Of a stretch of 64,000 nt of DNA, positions 17,596-26,707 are shown piece after piece (within the stretch, counting starts at the first letter, position 1; each line of letters starts with the position of its first letter). A model generated the notes under the pieces. The model saw nothing but the letters and a program-made list of their open reading frames with translations, did not search any database and had not been told where the DNA came from. The position numbers and the translations under genes were made by a program. Origin of the DNA: Candidatus Sumerlaeota bacterium (GTDB taxonomy: Bacteria > Sumerlaeota > Sumerlaeia > SLMS01 > JAHLLQ01); NCBI GenBank assembly GCA_030156535.1, contig JASGMJ010000006.1:1-64000 (forward strand), given 5' to 3'.

Positions 17596-19794
17596 CTATT
17601 TCCCAATAAACCGCCAGGCGGCAGTACGCACCGTCGGTTGAAAGTCTCCAGCCGCGAGACGCAGGTGGCTGGTTTGGCCAAAATCGAGCATTGCTTCGTC
17701 GAGCGCTTCGGGGCGACCGGGCATCAGCACGCTTGCCATCCCGGTTGCCAGGTCGGCCTGGACGACAACGGGCGCATCAAAGAGGGCGATCCATGCCGTG
17801 CCGGAAGCGGCATCGACGAGGAAGTGCGAAGGACGGTTGAGATCGTCGAGAGACAAGCCCGCGTCCTCGACGTGCATCGGGATGCGCTCGACGGAGCCGC
17901 TTGCTTCATCCCAGCGCAAGAGCGCCGGCGGCTGGGTTTCGTAGAGCCACAGCGAGCCGTCGCTGGCCGCGTCGAAGAACCGGGCGTGGGGCGCGGGCTC
18001 GCTGATGATGTTGAGCGTCAGATTCACGCGCGGATCGCGAATGCCGCGTGCCTCGATGTTCCACATGCCCGAAACCGAGAGAGCCGCCGGCAGATCCAAC
18101 GTTGCCGTCTCGCGCCAGTAGCCAACGCCCTCCCAAACGTAGGAATCGTGAAAGGCGTCCTGAACGGGAATCTCGAAACTCGTTTGCCCACCGGGTGCCG
18201 TGACGAACAGCGCGTCCAGTGTACTGATGCCCGGGCCAAGGCGGTCGCTCGAGAGGGAAACCCGCAGGCGCTTGGGATTTGCCGGAGCACCCAATGGATA
18301 TGTAACGCCTCCGCGATAACCGCTCGTGGACGCGTCGCCGTCCTCATCCTCAAAGAACTCCATCGGCTCGCTGGCGGAGTACTGCACGCTCGGGGTGGGC
18401 CAGCAGGTGCCGTCGCGCAGGATGCCAACGCGCAGGCCCTCGGCGGCATCGACGAAGACGCGCACCTCGCCGTTTGCGTCGAGGTCGAGATCGGCAAGAC
18501 GGGAGATCTTCTGGAAGTCCCAGGCCGGAGCGATTTCGGGGTGCGCGGGGTCGCCCGTCAGCCGGAGGGCATCGACGACCTGGTACTCGACAACGCGCGT
18601 CATGGGAGTACCTGCGGCGGCGATGGCTTCGGGGCGCTGCTCGACGCGCGGCAACAGGAAGCTGCCGTCGAGCGCCGCGCAAACGCGGTCGTAGGTATAC
18701 TCGGGTGGGAGCAGGGCCGCGACGCGGCGGTCGCCCGTCGCGGGATCGACGCGCACAAGGCGCAGCGGATTAAGCAGGCCGTCGAGCACGTAGAGCGCGC
18801 CGTCAGAGCCAGTGGCGATGTCGCGGATCATCTCGAAGGCAGGGCCGCCACCGGCATCGAGGACGAACTCGCGGGTGAGCGAGTGCCCGTCGGGATCGAG
18901 CCAGAAGACTCCGCCCTGAACCGGGTGAAACAGCCGCCAGCGCAAATCGCCCTCTCCGGGAACGGGCACAAAGGAGAACGCCATGCCGTATTCGGGCGCG
19001 CCTTCGGCGGGCGCAAACTCCGCCGCCGCCCGCAGTTCCGCCCAGCCCATTTCGGCATCGGCATCGGCCAACGGAATTTCGCGCTGCCCCCGTCCCTCGG
19101 CGTCGAACAACGTGGTGGCAGGATAACCCGATCCGATGCCGGGCCAGGCGATCCAGCCGCCCTCGGGGTGGCGCATCAGCGTGACGCGCACGTCGATGTC
19201 TTCGCGGATCGTGATGAACGCCGAAGGATCGGCCAGCGGGAAGACGAGAAGCTCGTGCCCGGGCGAGTCATCCACGCACAGCACAATCCGGTCGCCATCG
19301 AGCCGCAACACATCGGCGCCATGGGGAGCCCCACCGCCGGGGTCGCGCCGCACCGGAGCTGCGATATCCTTCAGCGTCCAGGGGCCTTTCGCCTTCCGGG
19401 AGCCAATGCGAAGCATCAGGTGCCCGTCCGCAAAACCGTAGAGCGCCGTGAACTGATCGGGAGAGGGGCCCGCATCGAGCGCCAACAGCGCTGAGCCCTC
19501 GGGCGGGGAAGCCACTTCCTCAAAGGCCAGCGAATCAAGATCGCAGGCAAACAGAACGTCGTTGCTCTCGATGGAGAAGAGCAGTTCCCGCGACGAAAGA
19601 AACGCGGCACGGTCCGCCAGCAGGGGGATTCGCCCGCTGACGAGAACCGGGGAGGCAGCCGGGTCGGCAGGGTCAAGACGGTAAAGGGCATCCGCAGCCG
19701 GATCGGCAACGAACAGGGCGGGCTCCCCGGCCACCGGCAGAACGCCTGACAGGACCGCCGCGCCCAGAAGAAGGCGGCGGCAGGCACGGCGCAT
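17596..19794 (-). CDS. Secreted beta-propeller-like protein
   Basis: 732 residues from ATG 19794 (MRRACRRLLLGAAVLSGVLPVAG signal). An alternative ATG at 19854 adds 20 residues and has GGGGAAC just upstream, so the start is uncertain. The N-terminus PALFVADPAADALYRLDP mirrors the paralogue's KTLYIADPYTGCIYASDL. The C-terminus VVVQADLATGMASVLMPGRP mirrors VILSVDLTTGESTVQTPGRP. Internal propeller-like units include GALYVLDGLLNPLRLVRVDP. A P-domain-like beta-sandwich segment (LRVSLSSDRLGPGISTLDALFV) is present. It follows addA by 128 bp on the same strand and precedes its paralogue by 30 bp, so the three may be cotranscribed. Function unknown. Confidence 0.8.
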   Translation of the reverse strand: MRRACRRLLLGAAVLSGVLPVAGEPALFVADPAADALYRLDPADPAASPVLVSGRIPLLADRAAFLSSRELLFSIESNDVLFACDLDSLAFEEVASPPEGSALLALDAGPSPDQFTALYGFADGHLMLRIGSRKAKGPWTLKDIAAPVRRDPGGGAPHGADVLRLDGDRIVLCVDDSPGHELLVFPLADPSAFITIREDIDVRVTLMRHPEGGWIAWPGIGSGYPATTLFDAEGRGQREIPLADADAEMGWAELRAAAEFAPAEGAPEYGMAFSFVPVPGEGDLRWRLFHPVQGGVFWLDPDGHSLTREFVLDAGGGPAFEMIRDIATGSDGALYVLDGLLNPLRLVRVDPATGDRRVAALLPPEYTYDRVCAALDGSFLLPRVEQRPEAIAAAGTPMTRVVEYQVVDALRLTGDPAHPEIAPAWDFQKISRLADLDLDANGEVRVFVDAAEGLRVGILRDGTCWPTPSVQYSASEPMEFFEDEDGDASTSGYRGGVTYPLGAPANPKRLRVSLSSDRLGPGISTLDALFVTAPGGQTSFEIPVQDAFHDSYVWEGVGYWRETATLDLPAALSVSGMWNIEARGIRDPRVNLTLNIISEPAPHARFFDAASDGSLWLYETQPPALLRWDEASGSVERIPMHVEDAGLSLDDLNRPSHFLVDAASGTAWIALFDAPVVVQADLATGMASVLMPGRPEALDEAMLDFGQTSHLRLAAGDFQPTVRTAAWRFIGK

Positions 19795-19922
19795 CGTGGG
19801 CAGGAGGCCCGAGACACCGTGATTGTTTGGCACTTTGTGTGCAGGATTCCGCATTGTTCCCCAGGCCCGTTCGCCTCCGGCGAGGTAGCTCGTCAAGAGT
19901 GTCGGACGGCAATTGGGCGCCG

Positions 19923-22900
19923 TCAACTTGGCGCGCCGGGCGGATGCGGATTTTGCCCGATGCAAGCCGCCCGCAGCCAATCGCGCCAATTGCCGCCGGA
20001 ATCGGAATCGGACGGGGCGATCGGGACGGAGCCACTGAGGAAGTAGAGCCAAGCCTCGTCAACGGAACGGTCGAGGGCACGCTCGATCCCGATCCGGTAA
20101 AGCGCAATCTGCGGGGAGTACGCCGCCTCCAGACGTTCGAGCCCCGACGTGGTGCCGTCCCAGCGGTCGGTCTTGAAGTCCACGAGCACCAGGCGTGCGG
20201 GGGCGCCCGGAGCATCGCGTTCCTCAAAGAGCAGATCGACGATTCCCTGGAAGATCAGGAACTCTTCGGAATCGGCATGGTCCGGGTCGATTTCCGCGCG
20301 GGCAATGCGGGCGGTGAAGGGCACTTCCCGGCGGGCGGTGGCGCGGGCGTCGAGAAGGCGCGGGCCGAGGCCGGGCTGCACGAAGAACTTCTGGATGTCC
20401 GCCGTGGGGATCGTGGCGGCCTCCTCGGGGGTGAAGAAACCTTCGGTCGTCAAACGGTCCAGTTCGTCGGCGACCGTTTTCCCCTTGGCGAGTTCATCGA
20501 GATCGGCGAGCGCGCAGAGGCGATGGGCCAGCGTTCCCCGGCGGCGTCCGGAGGAAGACGCGGCCGGAGCGGAAAGCAGCATCGGCCACCACTCTGGATC
20601 ATCGGAGGAAGCCGCACGAGAACGCCGCACCAAGATGGCCGGAGGATTGTCGGGCGAAAACAGCGAATCGTAGGCGCGCTTCGCTTCCGTCGCAGAAACC
20701 TTCGCGCGCAGCGGAACCGCAGGGGGCTCCGCGGACTGGCGGACAACGCGCCCAATCATCGCATCGACTTTGCCACGCGCCCGCTCCAACTGCTCCAGAG
20801 CGTTGGGGGCTTCCGTGATCGCGGGCGGCGGAGGCGGCGGAAGACTTTCCACCAGCCGAATGTCCAGCAGATGCGACTGCGCGGTGACTTCGTTGATGGC
20901 GGCGAATTCCGGCCGGTCGCAAAGACCAAGGCAAACGAAGTCGAGAAACGACTGGGCGCGCGCGGTGTGCGCGGCAAGCTCGCCGGGACTCAGGTGGGCG
21001 GCCTGGGCCCACTGCTCGATCTTCTCGGCGGCCTTCTTCGCCGTCGCCGTCAGGAGCAAGCGCTCCTTCGCGCGCGTCATCGCAACGTAGAGCAGACGCA
21101 ACTCCTCGGAGCGCAACCGGTTCTCGATCACGGGAACCAGCAGCCCGCGCGTGATCGCGTACCCGCCCTCCTGGTAGCCGCGTCCGGGATGGAAACCCAC
21201 CGCGAAGCCCTCGCGCGCATCCCAGAGAACCGGCGCGCGTGCGTCCGCCAGGTTGAACTTCTTGGCCAGAAAGGGAAGCACCACCACGGGGAACTGGAGC
21301 CCCTTGCTCTTGTGCATCGTCATGATGCGCACCACGTCGGCATCGGCGGAAATGGCGGCGGGCGTACCAAGGTCCTCGCCGCGATCGATCAAGTCGTCGA
21401 GGAAGGCGAGAAACTGCGAGAGCCCCTTGCGGCGGAACGAATCGTACTGCACCGCGCGCGCGTGCAGGTACTCCAGGTTGCGCACGCGTTGGGCGCCGTT
21501 GGGAAGCGTCGCCAGGCGGTCGCGCAGAAGAAGCTCCTCGTACAGGCGGCCAAAGAAGACCCCCATGCTCTCGCGGCGAACCATTTCGCGCCAACGCCCG
21601 AGGCGTTCGAGAAAGGCGGCGGCCCGCGCCGCAAGCGCCTCGTCCGCCTCGCCCGCCGCCGCGCGCTTGAGGTTGTCGAACAGCCGCCCGTGCCGGTCGA
21701 TCAGGCGCAGGCGCGCAAGATCGTTCTCGTTCCATTCCGCAGCGGGACCGCGCAGGCAACCGACCAACGCCACGTCGCGGTAGGGATTGTCGATGGTGCG
21801 CAGCAGCGAGAGCGTATCGGTGACTTCCTGCTGCGAGAGGAACCCGATCGACTCCTGTGTGTGGTACGGAATGCCGGCCTGCTGGAACGCCTCGACGAGT
21901 TTCGTTGCGTACCCGCGTCCCGAGCGCAGCAGCACGGCCACGTCGCCGGGCGCGACGTCCAGCTCGCCAATCAGGCGCGCCACAAACGCGGCCTCGCGTT
22001 CGTCCGATTCCAGATGCTCGTCGTTTCCCGCATCGTCCTGCTCGCCGTCGTCGCCGGGCTGATCGTCCTCTGCCGCCAACAGATGAAAGGAAAGCACGGG
22101 CCCTTTGGGCGGTGTATCCGTGCGGCCGGGACGGAAGGCGTGGCGCTCGTCGTAGGCAACCTGCCCGATGCGCGGATCGAACAGGCGCTTGAAGAAGGCA
22201 TTGAGCACGTCAAGCAGCGGCGGGGTGCTGCGGAAGTTTTCGGGAAGATCAAGGCGCGCGCCGGGCACGGCCTGAGCCGCGGGATCGTAGTCGCCATAGG
22301 AATTGTAGAGACGCTGGAACTCGCGCGGGTCGGCCTGGCGAAAACCATAGATCGACTGCTTCACGTCGCCTACAACGAACAGATTCGCGGGGGGCGCGCC
22401 TTCTTCCCCGGCCGGACGCGCGACGGCGCGCAGCAACCGCGATTGCAGCGCATTCACGTCCTGGAATTCATCGACGAGAACGTGCTCGTAGTCCTCGCGC
22501 AGCCGCAGCGCGACCTCCGTTGGCCCACAATCGGAGGCGGTGAGCGTTCGCAGCGCGAGACGCTGGACCTGCGCAAACGTCAGACGCCGCATCGCCAGAT
22601 GGCGGTCGAGCAGCACATCCAACAACTCCGTCCCCAATTTCACGAACAGCAGGCGCGCGGCGGGAAGCGTGGACGCCGCCTCGGCCCGCAGGTCGTCCAG
22701 CGACTTCCCCGAGAACTCGGCGGCGTCGTCGCGGAGGTCCTTCAACGCTCCGCCCAACACACCGGCTTCCGCGTGAACAACGATGTCCGCCTCCGTGCAA
22801 TTCTTCGTGACGCCCGAGCGCCTCGGCAGCTTCAGCAATTCCGTGCAATCGGGGAGTGGCTCTCCGGCCTTCAAAGGCAGCAGGGCCTTCAACGCCTTGC

Positions 22901-23705
22901 GATTTGCCGCGGCAGCCTCGACGATTTTCTTCGACCATTTCATCGCCAGCGCATCCGGCGTAACCTTCGCGAGAAACGCCTCGTATGCCTCAAGCGCTGC
23001 TTCAAGCGGCACCGCCACGTGCGCACGAATCCGCTTCCCCAACGCCGTCTGCTCAAACGGCATCGCCGCGTCGGCCGCCTCTTCGAGTTCGTCCAGCGCC
23101 TCCGTCACAAAAGCGCGGGGATCGTCGAGCGAATCGAGAAACAGGTGAATCTTGCGCACGATGCCCGCCAGCATCCCGCTCCCCGCCGCTGGAGACATCT
23201 GTGCGAGAATCGAAAGGACAACGGGGCGCGTCGCGTCCTCCTCGTCGAGCGCCTTCTCGATGGCGTCGTCGATGACGTTCTGGCGCACCAGCTCCGCCTC
23301 TTCCTCGTCCATGAGATCGAAGTCGGGCGGCAGGCCGATCACGTCGGAGTACTCGCGCAACAAGGCGAGGCAGAAACTGTCGAGCGTCGAGATCGGCGCG
23401 CGCGGCAGCAGCGTGAGCTGCCCCTGCAGCAGACGGATGCGTTCGCCGTCCGCGTCGCTGGCAAGCGCCTCGGCCAGGGCCTCGCGCAACTTCTCCGACA
23501 AGCGGTGCCGCATCTCCCCCGCCGCCGCGCGCGTGAACGTCACGATCAGCATGTTTTCGAGCGAGACGGGATGCTCTGCATCCGTCATGATGCGGTAGAC
23601 GCGCTCGACGAGCGCCGCCGTCTTCCCCGCTCCCGCGCCCGCGTTCACCAGCAGATTCTGGCCGCGTGCCGTGATCGCGTGCTGTTGCGCGGTGGTCCAA
23701 TTCAT
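19923..23705 (-). CDS. addA: ATP-dependent helicase/nuclease AddA
   Basis: 1260 residues. UvrD-type superfamily 1 helicase with a C-terminal RecB-like nuclease, the AddA subunit that processes double-strand breaks for recombination. Motif I is NAGAGAGKTAALVERV near residue 20, motif II YEHVLVDEFQDVNALQ, motif III VGDVKQSIYGFRQADP, motif V IMTMHKSKGLQFPVVVLP and motif VI LLYVAMTRAKERLLL. The nuclease motif near the C-terminus reads GIVDLLFE...LVLVDFKTDRW...YSPQIALYRIGIE, with the D, DxK and QxxxY residues intact. The length agrees with AddA (about 1200). The start ATG at 23705 overlaps the stop of the preceding gene (ATGA). The usual partner AddB is not adjacent; the next gene downstream encodes a secreted protein. 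Confidence 0.93.
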   Translation of the reverse strand: MNWTTAQQHAITARGQNLLVNAGAGAGKTAALVERVYRIMTDAEHPVSLENMLIVTFTRAAAGEMRHRLSEKLREALAEALASDADGERIRLLQGQLTLLPRAPISTLDSFCLALLREYSDVIGLPPDFDLMDEEEAELVRQNVIDDAIEKALDEEDATRPVVLSILAQMSPAAGSGMLAGIVRKIHLFLDSLDDPRAFVTEALDELEEAADAAMPFEQTALGKRIRAHVAVPLEAALEAYEAFLAKVTPDALAMKWSKKIVEAAAANRKALKALLPLKAGEPLPDCTELLKLPRRSGVTKNCTEADIVVHAEAGVLGGALKDLRDDAAEFSGKSLDDLRAEAASTLPAARLLFVKLGTELLDVLLDRHLAMRRLTFAQVQRLALRTLTASDCGPTEVALRLREDYEHVLVDEFQDVNALQSRLLRAVARPAGEEGAPPANLFVVGDVKQSIYGFRQADPREFQRLYNSYGDYDPAAQAVPGARLDLPENFRSTPPLLDVLNAFFKRLFDPRIGQVAYDERHAFRPGRTDTPPKGPVLSFHLLAAEDDQPGDDGEQDDAGNDEHLESDEREAAFVARLIGELDVAPGDVAVLLRSGRGYATKLVEAFQQAGIPYHTQESIGFLSQQEVTDTLSLLRTIDNPYRDVALVGCLRGPAAEWNENDLARLRLIDRHGRLFDNLKRAAAGEADEALAARAAAFLERLGRWREMVRRESMGVFFGRLYEELLLRDRLATLPNGAQRVRNLEYLHARAVQYDSFRRKGLSQFLAFLDDLIDRGEDLGTPAAISADADVVRIMTMHKSKGLQFPVVVLPFLAKKFNLADARAPVLWDAREGFAVGFHPGRGYQEGGYAITRGLLVPVIENRLRSEELRLLYVAMTRAKERLLLTATAKKAAEKIEQWAQAAHLSPGELAAHTARAQSFLDFVCLGLCDRPEFAAINEVTAQSHLLDIRLVESLPPPPPPAITEAPNALEQLERARGKVDAMIGRVVRQSAEPPAVPLRAKVSATEAKRAYDSLFSPDNPPAILVRRSRAASSDDPEWWPMLLSAPAASSSGRRRGTLAHRLCALADLDELAKGKTVADELDRLTTEGFFTPEEAATIPTADIQKFFVQPGLGPRLLDARATARREVPFTARIARAEIDPDHADSEEFLIFQGIVDLLFEERDAPGAPARLVLVDFKTDRWDGTTSGLERLEAAYSPQIALYRIGIERALDRSVDEAWLYFLSGSVPIAPSDSDSGGNWRDWLRAACIGQNPHPPGAPS

Positions 23706-25117
23706 GGTTCTTCTTCGCCGCCGCCGCCCTCGTGCTTCGACTTCTGGCGGCGGGTTTCCTTCCAGTCGATGCGCTTGCGGCCGCGCTCTGCCTTCAGGCG
23801 CTGCTTCTCCCAGGGAGCGAGTTCGTCGCCCTTCTGTTCGAGCCATGCCTGGGGGGGCGGCGCGAAGGGAAGGCTCCCCTGATCGACCACCGGGGGCGCG
23901 GCCGGTTTCTTCGGTTTCTTGCGCGGAGTGGACTCGGCGTTGCGCTTCTCGGCTTCGCGGCGCAGCGGCGCGCGAAACGTTTCCTCCTCGCCCGTCCACC
24001 GGCGCTCATCGGCCAGCCAGGCCTCCTCCGCGGCGGTCGAAGGCGCCAGCGCCAGCGTGCGTGCAATCGCCGCCGCGCGACAGCCTTCGGTCCACTCCTC
24101 GGGCAAATGGTCGGCCCCGTAACGCGCTCCCATCAGGGCGCCGATCAGGCCGGCGGCCAGCGACGTTTCGCCGCCACGATTGACGGCGTCCTCGATGGCC
24201 GGCGCCGGAGCCAGCGTGCCGAGTGCGCGATACAAGACCCACGGCACAAGCACCGGCGCAAAACCGTGCTGCACGTGCGTCACGCCGGTCGTGGGGACGA
24301 ACTCGCGCACCTGATGAAGCAGCGTCTTCTCGGCAAGAGCGTCGTCGGCCGTGCGCAGCAGACTGGCAACGGGCGAGAGGCATTCGCTGAACCGCACGAC
24401 GGGAAAGCCCCACGCGAGTTCCTTCCAGCGCGCCGCCACGGGGCCTTCACGCAGCGCATCCTCGGCCTCGCGGCAAGCGCCGATGACGTGGTCGAGCACG
24501 GCGCTCGCATCGATTTTCTTCGGGTTCTCCTCGTCGAGAAGCAGGCGCGCCGTTTCCGCCAGCGCAACGGCTGCGGAGAGAGGTGCTTCACGCAGATGCG
24601 TCAGGCGCGCGGCGTCGATGGCGCTCGTGTCGGGAAGCAGCGCTGCGGCCAGCGCGCGTGCGGCGGGCGTGGCACCCTCGGCGCTTTCATCGGGGGCGAA
24701 ATGATCGGCGAGTTCCCACGGGTACTCCGCGCGCCAGCGTTGAACGCCGCGGCGGAGCGGCCTGCCAGGTTGACGAAGCGCCCCCAGCGTGGACGGCCCT
24801 TCCGCGCCCTCTCCCGCAAGGTCGGCGAGCAGCGCGCCCGCGCGCGCCAATGGCGGGCGGCCTGTGCCGTCGTCCGCCGCACCCGCCAAAACGGCGAGCA
24901 ACTCCTGCCCCAGAATCGTGTGCAGGCCGGGCAGGTAATTCTTCTCGGGCCGCTCGGGGAAGAGCACGGGATCGGCCAGGTAGCCGTCCACGCGATCCCC
25001 CACAAGTTGGTAAATGTGCCCGCCCTTGACCGCCCGGAAAGGGGCTCCGAGTGAATCACCGATCAGAAAGCCGAGTACAATTCCGATGCGTTTGTTGGAA
25101 ATGGGGGACGGAGTCAT
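23702..25117 (-). CDS. ADP-ribosylglycohydrolase homologue lacking metal-site residues
   Basis: 471 residues. The N-terminus KRIGIVLGFLIGDSLGAPF and the C-terminal NRGGETSLAAGLIGALMGARYGADHLP align with the DraG/ARH fold. Active members, however, have a TDDT-type motif after the first helix and GGDTDT near the end, where acidic residues hold two Mg ions. Here the corresponding stretches read LPGLHTILGQELL and GGETSLAAG, so most metal ligands are missing. The last ~80 residues are basic and low-complexity (RKKPKKPAAPP). This suggests a non-catalytic binding protein or a changed reaction. Translationally coupled on both sides: its ATG overlaps the pap stop and its stop overlaps the addA start. 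Family assignment is firm; activity is not. Confidence 0.85.
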   Translation of the reverse strand: MTPSPISNKRIGIVLGFLIGDSLGAPFRAVKGGHIYQLVGDRVDGYLADPVLFPERPEKNYLPGLHTILGQELLAVLAGAADDGTGRPPLARAGALLADLAGEGAEGPSTLGALRQPGRPLRRGVQRWRAEYPWELADHFAPDESAEGATPAARALAAALLPDTSAIDAARLTHLREAPLSAAVALAETARLLLDEENPKKIDASAVLDHVIGACREAEDALREGPVAARWKELAWGFPVVRFSECLSPVASLLRTADDALAEKTLLHQVREFVPTTGVTHVQHGFAPVLVPWVLYRALGTLAPAPAIEDAVNRGGETSLAAGLIGALMGARYGADHLPEEWTEGCRAAAIARTLALAPSTAAEEAWLADERRWTGEEETFRAPLRREAEKRNAESTPRKKPKKPAAPPVVDQGSLPFAPPPQAWLEQKGDELAPWEKQRLKAERGRKRIDWKETRRQKSKHEGGGGEEEP

Positions 25118-26610
25118 TTCAGTGCATTCTCAAGGCGGTCGATCACGGTGCGTAATGCCTGGAGGCGAGCGTGACGCTTGTCGTTTCCGGCGATGATCGT
25201 CCACGGAGCGTGGGGGGTGGATGTGCGCTGGAGCATTTCGACGGCGGCGGGCTCGTACAGGTTCCACTTCTCGCGGTTGCGCCAGTCTTCCGCCGTGATC
25301 TTCCAACGCTTGTGCGGCGTCGCCTCACGTGCCTTGAAGCGGCGTTCCTGCTCATCGCGGTCGATATGCACCCAGAACTTGACGATGACGGTGCCGTGCG
25401 CGGCGAGCTGGTCCTCGAACTCGTTGATCTCCTGGAACGCCCTCTTCCATTCACCTTCCGAGCAGAATCCCTCGACGCGCTCGACGAGCAGGCGTCCGTA
25501 CCAGGAGCGGTCGAAGATCGTCATGCGCCCGTCGGGGGGAATCTGCTTCCAGAAGCGCCAAAGGTAGTGATGCACGAGTTCGTCGCCCGTGGGCTTGGCG
25601 ATCGAGATGACGTCATACCCCCGGGGATCAAGCCGCGCCACAAGCCGCTTGATGTTCCCGCCCTTCCCGGCCGCGTCCCATCCTTCGTAGACAATGATCC
25701 CCGGCATGCCCTTCTTGTTCATCCGCAGGTTGAGTTCGCGCAGCCGCGTCTGGAGTGGCGCCAGTTCCTCTTCATACTTCTTCTTGGAGACGGATTGCGT
25801 GAGGTCAACGCGATCGAGCACCGAGGGAATGCCGGAAGCGGTCGGAGGCGCTGCGGGAGCCTCGGGATTCGTCTGCGACGGCTTGGGCGGAAGGGCGCGC
25901 ACCTGCTCGACGGCCTCGCGCATTCGGTCGCGCAGCGTGGTGAGCACCTGGATGCGGGCAAAGCGTTGGCATTCGGCCGGCATGAGCACCCACGGTGCGC
26001 AGTGCGCGTCCGTGCGAAAGAGCATCTCCTCGGTCACGTCGAGGAACTCGCTGTATTTTTTGTGGTGCTCCCAGTCTTCCTTGCGGACGCGCCACTTCTC
26101 CACGGGGTCGGCTTCGAACGCCTCGAAGCGCTGCTTCTGTTCCTTCTTCGAAATGTGGAGGAAAAACTTGATGATGTGCGTGCCACTGTCGGCGAGCTGG
26201 CGCTCGAAGCAGGTGATCTGCTCGTAGCCGCGCCGCCACTGGCGTCTCTTCACGAGCCCATCGACGCGCTCGGTCAGCACGCGCTGATACCACGAGCGGT
26301 CGAACAGCGCGAGCTCGCCGTTCGCCGGCGTCTGCGTCCAGAAGCGCCAGAGGAAGGGGCGGCGCGCTTCCTCCTGGGTCGGCTCGAACGTCACGTGGAC
26401 TTTGAACCCGCGCGGATCGAGGATCTCGGCGAGGCTGGAGATCGCCTCACCCTTGCCCGCGCAGTCCCACCCTTCGAACACGACGATCATCGGAATGCCG
26501 AGTTGCCGCTGCTCGACCTGCAGCATCCGAAGCTGCGGCGTCAGCTCTTCCAGACGCTCCTTGTATTCGGATTTCGAGAGGGTTTCAGAGAGATCGAGTT
26601 GTTCGAGCAC
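25114..26610 (-). CDS. pap: Polyphosphate:AMP phosphotransferase (two-domain PPK2)
   Basis: 498 residues from a GTG start (26610) with GGGAGG upstream. Two PPK2 domains lie in tandem, roughly residues 1-230 and 265-498. Each has a Walker A-like loop (FEGWDCAGKGEAI and YEGWDAAGKGGNI), a lid/Asp motif (ALFDRSWYQRVLTERV and TIFDRSWYGRLLVERV) and the C-terminal KLSDIE-like region. Fused-domain PPK2 (class II) enzymes transfer phosphate from polyphosphate to AMP, making ADP, and are usually named PAP. Only one half is catalytically competent in known members; here both keep the Walker A lysine. First of three genes joined by 4-bp overlaps (pap, ARH homologue, addA). Confidence 0.92.
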   Translation of the reverse strand: MLEQLDLSETLSKSEYKERLEELTPQLRMLQVEQRQLGIPMIVVFEGWDCAGKGEAISSLAEILDPRGFKVHVTFEPTQEEARRPFLWRFWTQTPANGELALFDRSWYQRVLTERVDGLVKRRQWRRGYEQITCFERQLADSGTHIIKFFLHISKKEQKQRFEAFEADPVEKWRVRKEDWEHHKKYSEFLDVTEEMLFRTDAHCAPWVLMPAECQRFARIQVLTTLRDRMREAVEQVRALPPKPSQTNPEAPAAPPTASGIPSVLDRVDLTQSVSKKKYEEELAPLQTRLRELNLRMNKKGMPGIIVYEGWDAAGKGGNIKRLVARLDPRGYDVISIAKPTGDELVHHYLWRFWKQIPPDGRMTIFDRSWYGRLLVERVEGFCSEGEWKRAFQEINEFEDQLAAHGTVIVKFWVHIDRDEQERRFKAREATPHKRWKITAEDWRNREKWNLYEPAAVEMLQRTSTPHAPWTIIAGNDKRHARLQALRTVIDRLENALK

Positions 26611-26707
26611 AAGGCCCTCCCGGGGCGGACGGGGATGAGAGAACCGTGGGCGAATGGGGCGAGATGGAGCAAGTGGGGTTTGGACGGGACGTTCTCAAAG
26701 TCCCGGC

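Noticed and set aside
19827-23882. Very long plus-strand ORF (1351 aa) opposite addA
   Set aside because: It lies opposite a complete AddA with all helicase and nuclease motifs. Its composition is Arg/Gln/Gly-rich and it has no recognisable domain, as expected from GC-driven shadow frames.
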